The position numbers were made by a program, and so were the translations under genes. The notes under the pieces are model-generated. The model was not told the origin of the DNA, did not search any database, and saw nothing but the letters and a program-made list of their open reading frames with translations. Shown piece after piece: positions 14,592 through 29,500 of a stretch of DNA of 64,000 nucleotides. The DNA is taken from the NCBI GenBank assembly GCA_019055375.1, contig JAHQIW010007187.1, positions 124,001 through 188,000 of the forward strand. Reading direction: 5' to 3'. How positions within the stretch are numbered: position 1 is the first letter of the stretch; the number at the start of each line of letters is the position of its first letter. The stretch is from Parelaphostrongylus tenuis (Eukaryota; Nematoda; Chromadorea; Rhabditida; Metastrongylidae).

Positions 14592-17500
14592 TATGGGAAA
14601 ATAGACAGTGATTAGCACTTCAAATTGTCCAAGAAAAAAATCAATGCAGCAAAGATTGAAAAGACCGTATGAAGCAGACTGCTACACAAGATCCGCGAAA
14701 AATGGACAATAAGATCAGTAATAATTACTCAAATCTTCAATTTCTCTGTTAAGTCGTCATATTTACTGTGCCGATCCTACCACTTCTCGTATTCGTTTCG
14801 TTTCCTCGCATTCGTTCTCTCAAAAGTCTTCATACACTTGGTATGTTGTTTCAAGGCCTGCTAGCGGATTATCTCTTCTTCGAAAATGTTATGAGATACC
14901 GGTGGGAAAGACTCTCAACCTTAAAAGTGGTTGGGCTAAGGCAATCCCCACCACTACCAGAGAGCGTGTGGGATGGGTTCGAACAAAGCATTACTTCTTG
15001 ATAACTTGCATCATATACCACTCCGCTGTCCTCTCAGTGAAACTTTGAAAAAACATTTCCATATTTTCTGAACTTGGTGAAAACCGGTGATAGTCGGTGA
15101 AAACTGGGAAGGGAATAAAAGATAAATTCCCTAAAAACGCCATAAAAACAATCAAATAAAAGCAGAAATTCAAGAATCTCCTGATGCCTTTTGAAGGGCA
15201 CAAATTTAAGGCAATGGAAGATAAAATCCGTGGAAATGTCAGCTGCTGGAATTTAATAAACATTAATTATAAAATGCAAATAAAGGAAAACAATGAACAC
15301 AAATTAGTTGCATAACTATATAGATACTGAATGATTCTCTAAAATGGGTACGGGTATTAGGAAAATAAACGAGAAAGCTATTTCCAAACATTTTGTGAGA
15401 CTTACAAAGTATTTTTATACAAAAAAGCTGTTTTTATACATAAAAACAACTATAAATCATTTTTCATGACTAGTGCCAAAAGAACGTAAAATTCGTGTTC
15501 TTTTAGCAACTTCATAACTAATAATGAGGTCAAATTACTAACCACCAACGCAGCTGTGACAAAGCGGCGAAGACTAAATCAAAAAGTAAATAGTGAATAA
15601 GCGGTACCTCTAACTCTCACGAGTTCGCCTCGATCTTGTGAAGTTCGTCTCATCATTGTTATCCATGGATCATGGAAGAATTTCAGTTGAAGCATAGTAA
15701 CAACAAACAAAGAGATCGGCGTGAATAATCGTGCAAACAGTGCTCTTAAAGAACAACAGTTACAAATTCGCTAACACAAAAGCGTGCTAGGCCTAATTTT
15801 ATTTGACAACTGCTTGTCACAACACTTTTCGTTGCGCACGGTGTTTAGTGAAAATTCGCTCGGACAGAAAGAGGTTTACATGAAATACTAATTGCAGAGA
15901 AATTCCACAAACCACTCTCGGCAAAATTTCTTTGTATAAACTAACGATCAAGCACAAAAAGTAGAGCAAATGAACTATTGTAGTTAAAAGGCGATGAAGA
16001 TATGAATAAAATATGAAAATAGAAAAAAAATATATAGACCAGTTGTTCATGCGATTCTGCCCACAAACGTATGAATTGACAGCAATGCACATACTAATTC
16101 CATGTATCAATATCTGATAAATTGAACTAAGTCTATATTCACTATGCATCTATTCACATTACAAATTTCTACAACTGCACTTTTATTGAGATGCGAGATG
16201 ACCTCAATAAACGAGAGATGAGATACTTGGTTATCTGCTGTACATGAATAAACAATGTAAAGAACAAAAAAAAATACCCCGATTCGCCAATATTGCTATA
16301 GTTGATCAAACCAATATCGTCATTCCACTTCTTGTCCAACCCGGTCCACTTGGTCCACACCTCAGGGAACTGAAATTTCGAATTTCACAAAACCATTAGA
16401 TAACTCGAAGACTGTCATAAAAACAGTGCTCAATTTAACCCGTTGAGTCTCATAATGACTCTTCACAAGGCAGGAGGTGCGTCACAATGACAATGTGGTA
16501 TTTTTCTGATGAAATTTAGATTTTATAACCACTATAGGCGTTTGATTGCCAGTAAATGGCTGAATATGCTAGGGGCACGGAGCGTTAGAAGGGCAAAATG
16601 GTAATTCTCTAATGAAAATTGAATCTTTATTATCATTAAAAGTGGTTTGATCGTCAGTAAATGGTTGAATATGAAATAAGAGACTGCAATGAGGCCACTT
16701 TTAGCAGAAATATTCCAAAACAATTACAAAAAAAAAAACAAACTGTTTCGCAAAACTGCTTCTGCGTATTGCGATGTAGTGCTATACCACTTTGATAAAT
16801 CTTCCCAATTTATCAAGATTCGTGCACTTTGAAAGATTATTTGGGAGACTTAGTTCTACGTCATCATAGACAGAAACTTGCTACATTATCCATTTATCCT
16901 GCTATGAACACTGTTCAACGCTGCAACCTTTGTCACTGGTTATGCAAACTAATTTTACGTGCTCCACTTATTTCTCTCGCTTAAAAATGTCTAGAGACGA
17001 CTTCCTATACCTCACCACTTATCACCTCTCCGGATGTCTTCAATATATTTTGAGCAAAACGAATAATTGGCCTAGATCAAGAATATACATCGTTTCAGAG
17101 AGTTACTTCTCAAATACAAGAATGAGAACTCTATCAAAACTACTTCAGTTACATACTAAAAAACCTCTTCATAATTCTTCTAGAAGTCCCACATTTTAGA
17201 TGAAAGTTTTTTTGATAACAATTTCACAACATTGTTGGAAAAGATGTGAAAAAAGTGGAAATGCGTAGTCCTTCCTAGGATATATGTTTCTTAATGAAAA
17301 GCAGGGAATTAGGACGAATGGGCGTGCTTCCACATAAAAAAGGCTTATTGCTTTGAATCAAATTTCTTTAATATAATGCCGAAACATCAGGTTTGCCATT
17401 TTTTCAGTAATAAAACATAGCATGGAGATCATTTTACAAAAAAAAGAAAGAAATCTTATATAACGATTGAAAATATGTTACTCGCCGCAGCGATGTTTTT

Positions 17501-20500
17501 TCGTTAAAACAAGGAAAATTTCTTGTCACAAAGACGCTCTTTGTGCCGAAAAGAAAAACTCAGAAAACTTTTTTTCTTTGGAACTTCATCGTTTGATGAT
17601 GACAATGTCCTCTTAGAACATCCATATACTAAGTAAACCCCATTTTTTCCATTCAGTGCGCAAAAATACAAAATTTCCACAACACGCGGCGCGCGACGTG
17701 GCGAACAGTGGCAAATGTATGTGCCATTTGGATCTCAGTGGACTGATGAAGCAACGAACGATACTCGATTTTTGAATAGAAATATTAATAACTCATATTA
17801 CGTTGTTATAATAACCTCACTTCATTACTTATAAGAAAATCAATACCTCTAACTGCAATAATGTTTTGAAGTAAACTTTAACTACCCATGTCCATCGCAG
17901 TCGTTGATATAGATTGATGCGTGTTTTTGCGATTTTCCAATGTCATATTGTAACAAAACTATTCGTAGTGGTGCCCACCCCGAGAAAAACTTCATCATAT
18001 CAATCCGGATTGTCAAACAAATTCCAAAAATTATTATTCCATCCCCGTCTTTTCATCATCAAGTATTTTTCAAAGAATTTTCAGAATTTCTTGGCGATAA
18101 CGTGCCTAGTAACTACCAGATTACGTTTTCGATTCACAGATGGTGCGAAAGTGTTCCGTTTTCTTTTTTGTAAATCCTGCACACATATTGCTGGCTAAGA
18201 TGGAGTGACGCCCACATTGCAGCGACGATCGCCTTCAAATGTCGTGAAGTACACGTCATCAGCTTGTAAAATCACCCATGCCCTCTTTCTTCATCTTTTT
18301 CGTTTACTACACTCTTGATTCTCAGAAACTTGACTGGTCTTTGATGTGCGTACTTATCCAGCATTACGCATTGGATTACTCAACATCTGAACTACCACTG
18401 GAGATTTACCATATTTTTTATGTTACCATCTTTCCGTTGGAAATTCACTTGCTCAAATTCGAGGTTCAAACAACAAATGCAACAATGCAACGACCAATAT
18501 GGCAGGATACTGAAGATAAATGTTTACCTACTATTTGAAAAATGATCGCACGACATTAGAGCGTGTACGTGTTGTGAAAAGCTACCGTCCTAACCTTAGA
18601 GACAATAGTTTTAGTGACGAGGACGTGTGAAAGTTTGCAAGCCTCTCGTAATGACACATCCAAAGGGAAATTTTGCGGAGCAAAAAATTCCCTATAGATT
18701 GAAAAGGGTGCGGGAGTGCTCGCTCATTTGTTCGTAATTCGTGAAGACATGTTATCGAGTACTTAGAAAACTAAGTATTTTCACTAAAAAACCATAAATA
18801 ACGATGACTCACTTTTGGAAACTGATACACATATAATGAAATAATAATCACTGATGTATAGATGATGAGTCCTAACCAGAATGGGTACGCGATACGACAG
18901 AAAAATCCAAAGCTTATCTAAATGTTCTATTTGAAGGTATCAAGGTGTTCTTCAACGAAAATAAAAACTTCTTGTTGCAGAGATCTTCAGTCCTAAAAAA
19001 CCACAAAAATTAAACGCCTACCTTGAAATAGATCACGAGCAAACACCATATGCAGAAAAAGCCGATGGTATAAAGTACGGGGTTCGGTTGGCAAGCGACA
19101 ATAAGAAGCACTAGAGCCACAAAGAATATTGAACACTTGGTAAACTGTAATGACAGCCAGTGCACAAACCCGGCAGCTCTATCTCTCTGGAAAAAAGTGC
19201 ATCTACACCGTTGTCAAGTGCGTCTCAAAACTTATGCATAATCGATTCGTCGGACATAATGAGCAAAACGTTCCATTACAGTACTCACTCTTCCTTGTCT
19301 TCTACCAAACGGTAGAGCCGGATCTCTGTCGTTGAATGTTCCGTAGTTCTGAATACGACGCACACGTTCGTGCTCGCTCAACGCGTCGTAAAAGCTAAAC
19401 AAAAAAAAGTAGCTATTATGTGTAGTGAAGAGGAAAATCTATAAGGTAAGAATAGTTTCGATACAAGAGAGAAAAAAACAAGAGAGAAGAACGGAGAAAA
19501 AACTGACCTCTCCCGGACACTCAAGCGAAGCAGTAGAAAGACGGGAAGGCTAAGAAGTAGCTGAAAAACTTAGAAAACATTCGATTGAAAAATGATTTTG
19601 AAAAAAGGGAAACTGATCTGCAAATAAGAATATATGGCAACATAACCTCGATTATTTTGCTATAAAAGACCAATATGACACGCAGAGGATTATAATATAG
19701 ATGTGTTCGGCAAAAAAAAAAATTGTTGAATCAACCTAAGCGCATGAGTTCAGCAAATCTGCACTACAACCGGTTATCAAATCATTTGTTTTCTCATCAT
19801 CGCACCCTCTAATAATTCAAAATCAACATTGAAACAATCGAAAGGAAAACAACGTATGTTAATTTAAATGATGTAAGCTACATACAACATGACTACATGG
19901 TCCCAATATGCATATCTTGCTCAAAACAAAAAAATTTAACTCCCCTGACCCGTCTATACCAAATAAAAATTATGCCAGCTAAAGGCACTTTAGATCAAAA
20001 ATCTTTCTTTATGGAGAGTATATGTGAAATTGGCTCATTTGAAGCAAAAAGAAGCAACTATCAAAAAACAGGAGAAACTAGCGAACAACCATCAAATCAT
20101 TGTCGCATGAAAGCAAGCATATGCGATTCCACATGACATTCCGGCTCTATCATTAATGAAATCATAATATATAAGATTTAAATTCAGTAGGATTCTCAAC
20201 AGCATGCTATAATATGTCCAAATTTCACCAGAAGATATATATATTCTTACATAAGTAATGACAGTGATAACTAGCTTTCTCTTCGAAATTCAAGCATATT
20301 CTGGGTGAGTGGGAATTCTATGTTCGAAATGAGATGGGTTACGGCGCGAACTCACAGTCCAGGTTATTCACATCAAGAAGGAATTCATTTAGAGAATCGA
20401 AAAGCTCAGATGATTCAAACTGAGTAGACTTTTTTGACAGAACTCTTTTTACTGGTAAATGAGAGGAAGCAATCAACTTTATCACAGCGAAACCATTCGG

Positions 20501-23500
20501 AAACTTTGAAATGTTCTTTTTTTCAATTCTATTTCCTTTTACATGAGCAGCATATGTACATAATGTGTAAATCTTAACACTTGTTATATTCGATTCCGCT
20601 CCTTACTCCATCATAACGAAAAAGTTCCGAATCCCACGTGTGTTTGCTTTTTGTTTGCTGATTCTTGAATCCCGCTGACTAAATGCCGGTCGAAATGATT
20701 CTGCTTAAAATCAACTATGGACTTGTTAGGATGCTCCTACGTCGATTAGCAGTGGGATAAGTCTGGTACCAATCTCTCGATTCTGGAGGAATCGAAGGCT
20801 CCAAATTTGTTGCTCATGTCGATTTCAACGTAGCCAAACAAAAAAAAACTAACACAGAGGAATCTTCCATTAGTTCTATACAATGGTAATAAACAACATA
20901 ACTGAGAATCAGTTGCAGTTCCATGTCGCGTGTATCACTTAAAGCATTACAACAACTGTTGAATAAGGGTGACTCCACCAACTGCGATATATCATTTTAT
21001 AATATCTTCAGTTGTGTTTGTCGTGTTCAAGTGGTGTTTACCATGATCCGTCATCTGCAGAATCAAAGAATATGCAACGTCAGGATCTTCAAATAATTTT
21101 TCTTGATAAATAATCTCCGTTAGCGAATGCTTTGCTGTTCCCTCCATGTCACACGTAATTCATTTCCACATGGCCTGGTAGATATTCTTGAGTCAAATGA
21201 ATGGCTTATTGGAAACTGATATTGCAGGCAAGGCAATAGCACTTATTTCAGTGATTTTGGGCAAGTTGGTTCTCTAAATGCTGACTTTCCGAACTACACA
21301 AACATCACTCAGCGCTGGTTAATCTGCGGAATTGTGATGTAGAACCAATCGCCCAGTGCAGAGGAATCAGTCAACAATATTCTCTTAGATTGTAGCGAAC
21401 TTATAGCACGGACGACATACGTTGTTTTTGAGCTTAGTGAAAGGTTTTATAAGCACTACGCTATCAGTGAAGCAATATTGTTGTTAAGCATTCCTATTCC
21501 TTTACTGCATTCGTCATATTTCACACAGAGGAATGCATTCGGGCAAAACAACAGAAAGACTGCATGGATGTAGTAACATTCCGTGGGATTCTCTTCACTT
21601 CTTTTACTTATTTACTTTACTCCAATGACGATTTTTCAATAATTGTAATTTTTACAGTGAATGAATGATTTTGTACACTAAGTACATAGCCTTCTCATGA
21701 GTACCTCTCACTGAATGTTGTGATTTAAGAAGACAGAAGTAGCCAACTTATGGATTACAAACTGATAGAAAAATAATGTACTCTGAAAATCCTTAGATAA
21801 GGGCGGGCGCGGGCAAACGCACGTGCGTACACTTTTTTTCTGGAATTTCGTTATACCTATTTTTTCCTTACTTTTGAATTTTGTTGTTTTTGTTCACTTT
21901 AGTTGAATACTTTTTTCTTTAGAAATCTTAAAAAAGTATCTCATTACCAAAACATGACACAGCAAACCTATACAGTCGATTGTGCATGTAGCTGACAAAG
22001 ACTTAGTGATTGGATGAAAGCTGTACAGTTCAATGGTAACATTGAACAGTACCGAAAAGTTCAATGTGGCGACAACGATAGTGATAGATAGAAAAGTGGT
22101 TTATAGGAAACAATTTTTAAGAAATATGTATTACAAAATAGTTTACAGTACCAGGAATGACCGCTATCTCGATAGCTACTAGTGGCAAGGTGGTAATCTC
22201 CTCTTGATCCATAAGGGTCGGTGACTGCTCCAATGTGATGACGACCTGAGGGAGCACCCGGCTAGGCTTAGTTCGGGACTCCAGGGAACAGAACAGCTAA
22301 ATCAGCACAGTTTACCTGTGTTGGGGCCCGCACTATTAGTGAACCCAGGCCATAGAATTTTCAAGTATTGAGACTACACTATGACTAGAAAACCACTAGG
22401 ACGACGAGATAGGCAGTTTGGAAAGGAAAAAAAAAAGTGGAAACGTCTTGAATATTTGTTCACGTCGTTGATTTTTTAAGTAAAATCGAGAGAAAAGATC
22501 ATTGCCGCTAAAAAATTTCTGTTTTCATGATCCATATTCACTTTGCCCACGTTTCCATAAACAAGGAAACTGATAAGTCATTCCAGTTACACGAAATAAT
22601 TATAGCAAAACTTAAAATAATATTACCGCCATCTCATTATAATGGGAAACAATAAGGAACATTTGACGAAGTCATGGCTAGTGGAGGTAGTAAACTCACA
22701 GAAGACCACGATGTCTAAGTGTCAAAAATATCCCAATAAACATGGAAAAGCGAGCGGTCAACAAAGACCTTCGAATGAACTGTCCAAGATGTTTGTTGAC
22801 AGCAGTTATTCACAGATTCTTCAAAACGATAGACAACCTTTGCGTATAGGACTTCAAATAACCTCCAACTCAAAGATTCTACTACATCACCGATGTCCAG
22901 TGTCACTAAGATCATAGTAAACTGCCATTAATAACAACCACCTCGTTTGCATGACATTTGCCGATTACATAAAAGCGTGAAAACAACTACGACAGGTGAA
23001 CCATGGCTTATCTAAAGCTTGCTGTGGAAATGACGCAAATTTAAGGACAAATTCTGCAGAAGAAAAGAAGGTACGCCATGTCTTTGTTAAGTAGCCAAAT
23101 GTATCACCTACACATACAAAGAATATCACCACAATGATAAAAATAACGACTGAGCTCCTAGAATGTGTACTGAACAAAACGAAAAGGCTGTGGAAGAGAG
23201 CTACGCATAGTTGCAAAACATGGACGAGACAAATTCAAACGAACTTATAATCCTGCATCCCAAATAATCTGCACTATCAAGATCGTCCGATTGATTACCA
23301 TGCGAATAACTCAATAGTTCAAACGAATGAAATTCAATGCACCCATTTCGAAGGCAGATTTTATCAAACTGTCATACACACTGAGTGAAACAAAGTTTAA
23401 GGAAAACTAAGAGATTAGGATAGTGCAGATGCAAATGAAAGTATCGGTTGAATGGAGTCGAAGTCAATAAAAAGTAATCTTTTGCATTGTTATCACACAT

Positions 23501-26500
23501 TTTAAAATAAAGCTTCTATAGCAGCGCATGATAGGCATACATCCTTAATCTGACTAGACTTCAAGCTCCTCTCCCCGGGTTTCCCTTGAAGTCATATTAC
23601 ATCACGGAAATTGCTCTATGAAGGATCCTCACTCGGACAGTTGCTTAGCAAGTGGAACACCCAAGATAGTGGATAGCGAGCTAGACATGGACAAAGACGA
23701 CCTTATATATATATCCACTATGTAGGAAGACACTATGATGAAAGATAACTTGGTGGTACTGAACGTACATTCGGTTTGTTGATAGCTAGGAGTATCCTCT
23801 AGCAAGATAGTGAGCACCCGATCCATGTCAGCGATCATGAAACAAAGACGCCGTTCTATTATACGCCAGGCTAGCGAAGATAGAGCGGACCGGACACGTA
23901 TTATGCTTAACGATAACCGATGGACGACAGTCGTTACCAACTGGATTCCGTTGAAATATCAAACTACAGCATAAACACCACAGACTCATAGTCGGTACTT
24001 CAGAAAATCAACTAGGGAAAATATATCACGCTCAACGGATCTCTAGAACCTTCTAGGCGACTCTTGCATGCGATAGGGAAAAATGGAAGTTTCACCGGTC
24101 TCGCTCAAGTCACTCAACGATCAACGAGAAGACAGATCATACAGGAAATGAAAGAAGATTTGGTGGGTAGATTGCGCATTTTTTATGAGGTGCAATGAGA
24201 TAAATGATTAGCTCGTAGTTCAAACTTGAACTCATTGGCGTACTCATACTTTCGTGCGTAGACGGGTCGGTGTGTATGTGAATTCAACTAATCAACTAAA
24301 TGTTGATCACCTTGTATTGCTATTCAGTGGTGTTGACCCCAGCTGAAAGTCCCATTTGCCGATATGCCTGTCACAGGAATATCTAATTTGAACATTTTGG
24401 CATCCATCAACATCAAGGCAAGTCCTACGACAATACCGCAGTGTGCAGGAAGAAATCACCCTGTACATTCGCTTTCTTTTTGATATCCTAGTCAGGAGGA
24501 AAAAGTAAAAAAGGAGTAAAGGAATAAAGGAATTCTGTTACAGCAGACAAATCAGTAAACCTCATTATAAGCTAAGCTACGCTTGCTTGTAGCGTAAAGG
24601 ATTCGATTACCTATACATCGTCCACTGCGCGTTGACTTCACAAAAATACTAAATGAAAATTAGCATATATGCGGAAATAAAAATAAGTAAAAGAACACAT
24701 GATAATGGTGTAGCGATCCTCATAGTTAATGTGTGCAAGAGTCATTTTCATGAAAAAGGCTTGGACAGCTTGGCACGGAGGTGTTCATAGATGTTATACT
24801 ACGATGTACACCGTGTGATTCACTTCATAGGCACAGTTATTTAAGTGGAAGACTTTTGACACTTTCTTCTAAAGAGCAAATTAATAGTGGACATAATTCT
24901 GAGGAGAAACTGTCAATCTACATAAGAGTTTCGCCCACTTCGTATCTCCCAAATGAGCCGAGTCCAATTAACGAATCTAGTATACAATAGAAAAAAAAAC
25001 AAGAACATCATTGAATACACAGGAGAAAGCGAAACTGACAAACCGAAATTAAGCTAACACATAAATCAGAATCTATTACATAAGTCTCAATATGCGTAAG
25101 TAGAAAAAGGTATAATTGAAGAAACTGATGCTTGAATTTTCAATCTTTCATCGAAATCCTTTGATAGGCCAACAACAATACTACATTCTCACGGTTACAG
25201 AAGACTTGATGCGGTTGGACTACCACCTCATATTCTATTAGTAACTCTCCTTCTTGAAAAAAAGCTTGATATAATCAAGTGATTGAATGTTATGCTTTAT
25301 GGCAAATTTATTGAGCGATGAAGTCAAAAATAACCCTTTCACATACCTTCACTGAGAGAGTAACAAAGGCACTCCACATATTAGAGGCAATCACGAAGCC
25401 AACCATTTTCAACCAATCCGGTATTTGAAGTTCCGAAGACGTCACGTTCATGCTGCACACATACTGTACCAGTAGAAGGAACTATAAAAAGTCGACTAAT
25501 TTGAGGCACATTGAATAGCTAACAATTTGTCTAGAACTTAAGCATACTGCAAACGTAAGATACGGGTGAAAAAGTAGGAATCTCAAAAACTTGGCTTACG
25601 TTTGAAATATGAACCCTTCATTCGCTTCGTTGCTCAAGGTAATTTCACAAAACAATAGAATTGGAACACATTAACGCTGAAGTTAGTATTCAAAAAAGTA
25701 AAACACGCAAAGCAGATTGATAGGATACATCAATGTGATCGCGTGGGGATAAGCGCAGTGGTTAGAGGTGCCACGCGACATACCGTGGTCAATGAATCGT
25801 ACATCCCTGCTCGGTCTCACCAAACCTTGGGTCTCTCTTGATTGAGCAATTTGATACGAGACTTGAAACACTGGCAAGCTACCATAATCAGATGTAAAAA
25901 CCAGGTAGCGTTTAACCCCTGCCAAAACGCTCAATGAAGACGGCGTAATCTTGGGATTGATCACCGCCAAGATGCTTTTGTAGAACCTTATTGTTACTGT
26001 ATATATCAATCTCAATAATGACAACGTAAGCTCCTTAAAACATGTCTCTCTTCCTTGGAACGTATTATGGTATATGATATGGAAGAAGAATAGGAAGAAA
26101 ACAGGAAATGGATCACCTCGACATAAATTGTAATTGTAGGTGCCATCGCAAAAGAGGCTCCACGCGAATCCTTGAACATCCATAACGCGCACGTCAACAC
26201 TAGTAAAAGAAGGCCGAAGATTGAGTGATACAACAAAGCCCATGTCTAAAAATTTTTCTAGCTTACGTATGAGGACAAATGTGAAAAAGTCTCTTCCCAA
26301 TTAAATTACATTGAAATCTAACACTCATACACTTTTCAAATCAGATTTTCCTACAAAATATTGGAACGCCTATGATTGTTTGATACTAACCATCATGGCA
26401 AGCAATGAAAACGTATAGGCATGGTATAAGACGAACGAAAAGATTGCCACCATTCCTTTTGAAGCAGCATTAGCAGTCGGATTCTCAGCATTTCCTTAAA

Positions 26501-29500
26501 ATAGAAATGTTATGAAAATCGCATGGGTATCACACTTTTTTAAATGACCACTAGTTACCACCAAAAATCTGTCCAATTCTATGGCGATCGGCAATCTGAG
26601 AGGTCATTTTCTTGAGAGGGATCACTTGTCCTGCTTCTCCTAGATGCGCATCGTCCCCATCAGGAGGAAGCAGCTGTAATAATTATAATCTATAAACGAT
26701 TATTCTTATTTCATCACTTTGAAATGATACACGGACATTGACAAGCGAGCTGAACGATTCCAATCAAACCAAACATAATCCAGCACTTTCACACATGAAC
26801 ACAAGACTTAACACTTAGAATTCGCAGACACTTTTTTGACTTCACTTATGATTTTTGAATAATTAGAGATTTTAGGAGCTATGTATCTGGATGTACCTAA
26901 AACAAAATCTTTTCTTCATCATCCCAAAGCTAGATATGACGTTTTCAGAGATGTTTTTATTTTTGAACCTGTTAGGAATGAGATTTCCGAAAGACTTAGA
27001 ATGGAGTCTAAGTTTCCTAGAGTTGAAAAAAACTTATTTCCAAATGCCGCAATTTTCTCAAGTAAAAACGTCACCATGAGCTAAGATACATTAGCCCATA
27101 GTCGACAAGTGCAAAAATTTACGAGCAATTATGAGTGAAATCAAATCACATCGGATTTTCAATTGTTAGTGTCGCACACAGTCTCACGCACTCAACACTC
27201 TACAATGTAGATCCGATGAGATCTGTGATATTGTGCACTTTTTCCTACTCGTCTGTTTCACTGGCAGGTAGGAAGATATGTTCAAAATTACCGGCCGGCT
27301 CCCTTGCGGACTAGGGGCAGCATTGTCATCGGCACGATCATTTCCAGCAGTTAGTCTCTGAAGTTAGTTGAAAATTTCGTTTGTAAACAACTAAACAGCG
27401 ACAGTTTTACGCGTCATAGCTGATATTTGACACTATCTGCACAAATCACACAGAACTGAAATGTCGAGAACAGTCTAGAAGTCCAATATAACGACATCTT
27501 CCTTTCGTTTAGAGCCTCAAAAGGTTGAAGACACCTTGAGTCTTGATATACAAGTCTGGAGGTAAGGGTTTTTATATCTCAGGTGGAGCCTCTGAGGCTA
27601 TGGTTTAAATTCAGCATTTCCACCTGCAAGTCGAACCATGAGAATATCAATGACAGGAATCGACACCGTCGTGTTAAGAAATGAATTTGGCCGCCTGATG
27701 AGAACAGTCAGCAACAGATAGGAGAAAGGAACTGATTAGTGGATTCAAAGACGATGCAAATTTTTTTCTAAAACGATCACCTGGAAGATAAACGAACCTA
27801 TTAGCAGTTCTCGTTTACCGACATTGAAGGCTGGGTTCATCACTCAAGGAAATGGTCATGCGGATATCAATATTCCCAGAAGCAAGACAAACCTAATGAG
27901 ACGGCCAGGGTTTATCATGAGAGCAGATTACCTAAGCTTTTGAGTATGCAAGCTATGATGAAGATGTCGAAATATTTTTCCGGAATATAAATTTGACGGA
28001 GAAAAGCTTCAACTGCCTTGTGAGGAACTACAGGGAAGGTAAGCGTTGTGTGCCCGCGGATTCTCGGAGAGGAAACGAACGACGGTATAAACTAGTGATG
28101 GTTTGAAAGGGATCGAAAAAGGAACTAAACTAAGAGCGGTATAAAATACATGGAACGAGGACATAAACTGAGGATAGAAGGGTTTTAAAGAGAATATAAA
28201 CTAAAGATGACATGCTCTAAGAAGACTATGATTAGTGTGAAATAAGATCGAACAAGAACACAGCCAGGGATGGCGTGGAAAGGCTCAAAAGAGAACATAA
28301 ACTAATTACGGCAAGCCCTGAAACTTGATAGGATCGAACGCGTGAATAGATTCCATATCTTCAAATCTGTCAACTCATTTTTTGTAGCGAAATGGACACG
28401 CCGTTAATGAAAAGCAAATACTTCTTTAACCATTTGAGGACAGAGCCCTTCGCTTTTCCCTAAGACTTTTAGTGATCATTAGATAGTTTCAACAAAGGCG
28501 ATTTCGATACTGTACTTGGTCTACAAAAGGTCTTCTTGGCAAGCTATAACAGCGAAAAGAAAACTATGTTTCACGTCCCGCGCATAATCTCTGTTCTGTT
28601 GCAGTTTGTAGATGGCTCTCCAAGGTTTTGAAACTTTTAGAAAGGTTTTCATACATTGAAAAAGTTACGCTCTACACTTAGAGATATACAGATCGAAAGT
28701 ATTTGATCGTATAGAGGAAATCGGGCCATATCGGAATGTCAAGGAAAATGTAGAAAGATCTTTGAAATGAAAAGATTTCTAAATGAAGATCGAAAATCGC
28801 GTAACTATCATTTACCGCTGCGCCCAGTGATTATCAGTGGCATCGAAAACAGCTTTTCACTATATATTTGGAATATTTTTCTGCGCTTGCGAAAAACACT
28901 AGGCTTCCAGGATTAGAATTCTAGGAGAAACTTTATTCAGTCGTTCCATAGGTACCAGATTTTATATTCAATTTATACTGCCAAACAACTCCCTATGAAG
29001 CTCAAGTGACGCGCAACTACTTCAGATGTGAAAGATAATCTTCTTTCCAATTTCGCGGTGCTCTGTGATAAATTTTTCGAAAATCAAATTAAATTTCGGA
29101 ATCATCAAGAATTAACCCATCAGATGGTTATTGCAAGTCTTAAGAAAAGTCATCTATAGATCCTAGCCGAACAAAATGAGTACCGAATGAGACAGGTAAT
29201 CTTATTTCTTGCTGAAGCATACTGAGGCCTTTTCAAGAACCAAGACTCTACTGAAATCACCATTCATCAAGTTATCGTATGATTACCAAAAGTCTGATGG
29301 AAAAGCTTTCTGCGACCAGAAAATCAAAGTACGAGTGCATTCAAGTGAATGCATGCCATCCTCAATGTGCTGATTACTACACCTTGCTCTAAACAGCTTA
29401 GTTAAAGTTAAACTGAGATGGAAGTGTAAAGTGTAAATGGCATTGTTTAATTACGACTAGGAGGATGAAGTATGAAGTTACTACATTTTGCATGAGTTAA

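Larger units (their letters stand above)
10626..15542. other. pezo-1 intron 20, 5 kb: dead mariner, possible dead retrocopy, GA tract
   Basis: Contents are annotated separately: mariner relic 11330-12450, ex-coding stretch 12480-13230 and purine tract 14360-14590. The rest (10800-11330, 13230-14340, 14600-15540) shows no gene, RNA or recognisable repeat. Confidence 0.5.
19561..25346. other. pezo-1 intron 14, 5.8 kb: GC-rich patch and RTE tail
   Basis: The largest clear intron. It holds a GC-rich unassigned patch (22170-22360) and an RTE relic (23825-24135). The rest is AT-rich without recognisable genes. Confidence 0.45.

Noticed and set aside
14349..14618. Serine/leucine-rich open frame
   Set aside because: Complement of a GA tract.
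25683..26300. 205-codon minus-strand open frame
   Set aside because: It covers exon 13 in the wrong frame and runs through a SINE fragment; the right frame is the Piezo exon 26245-26117.
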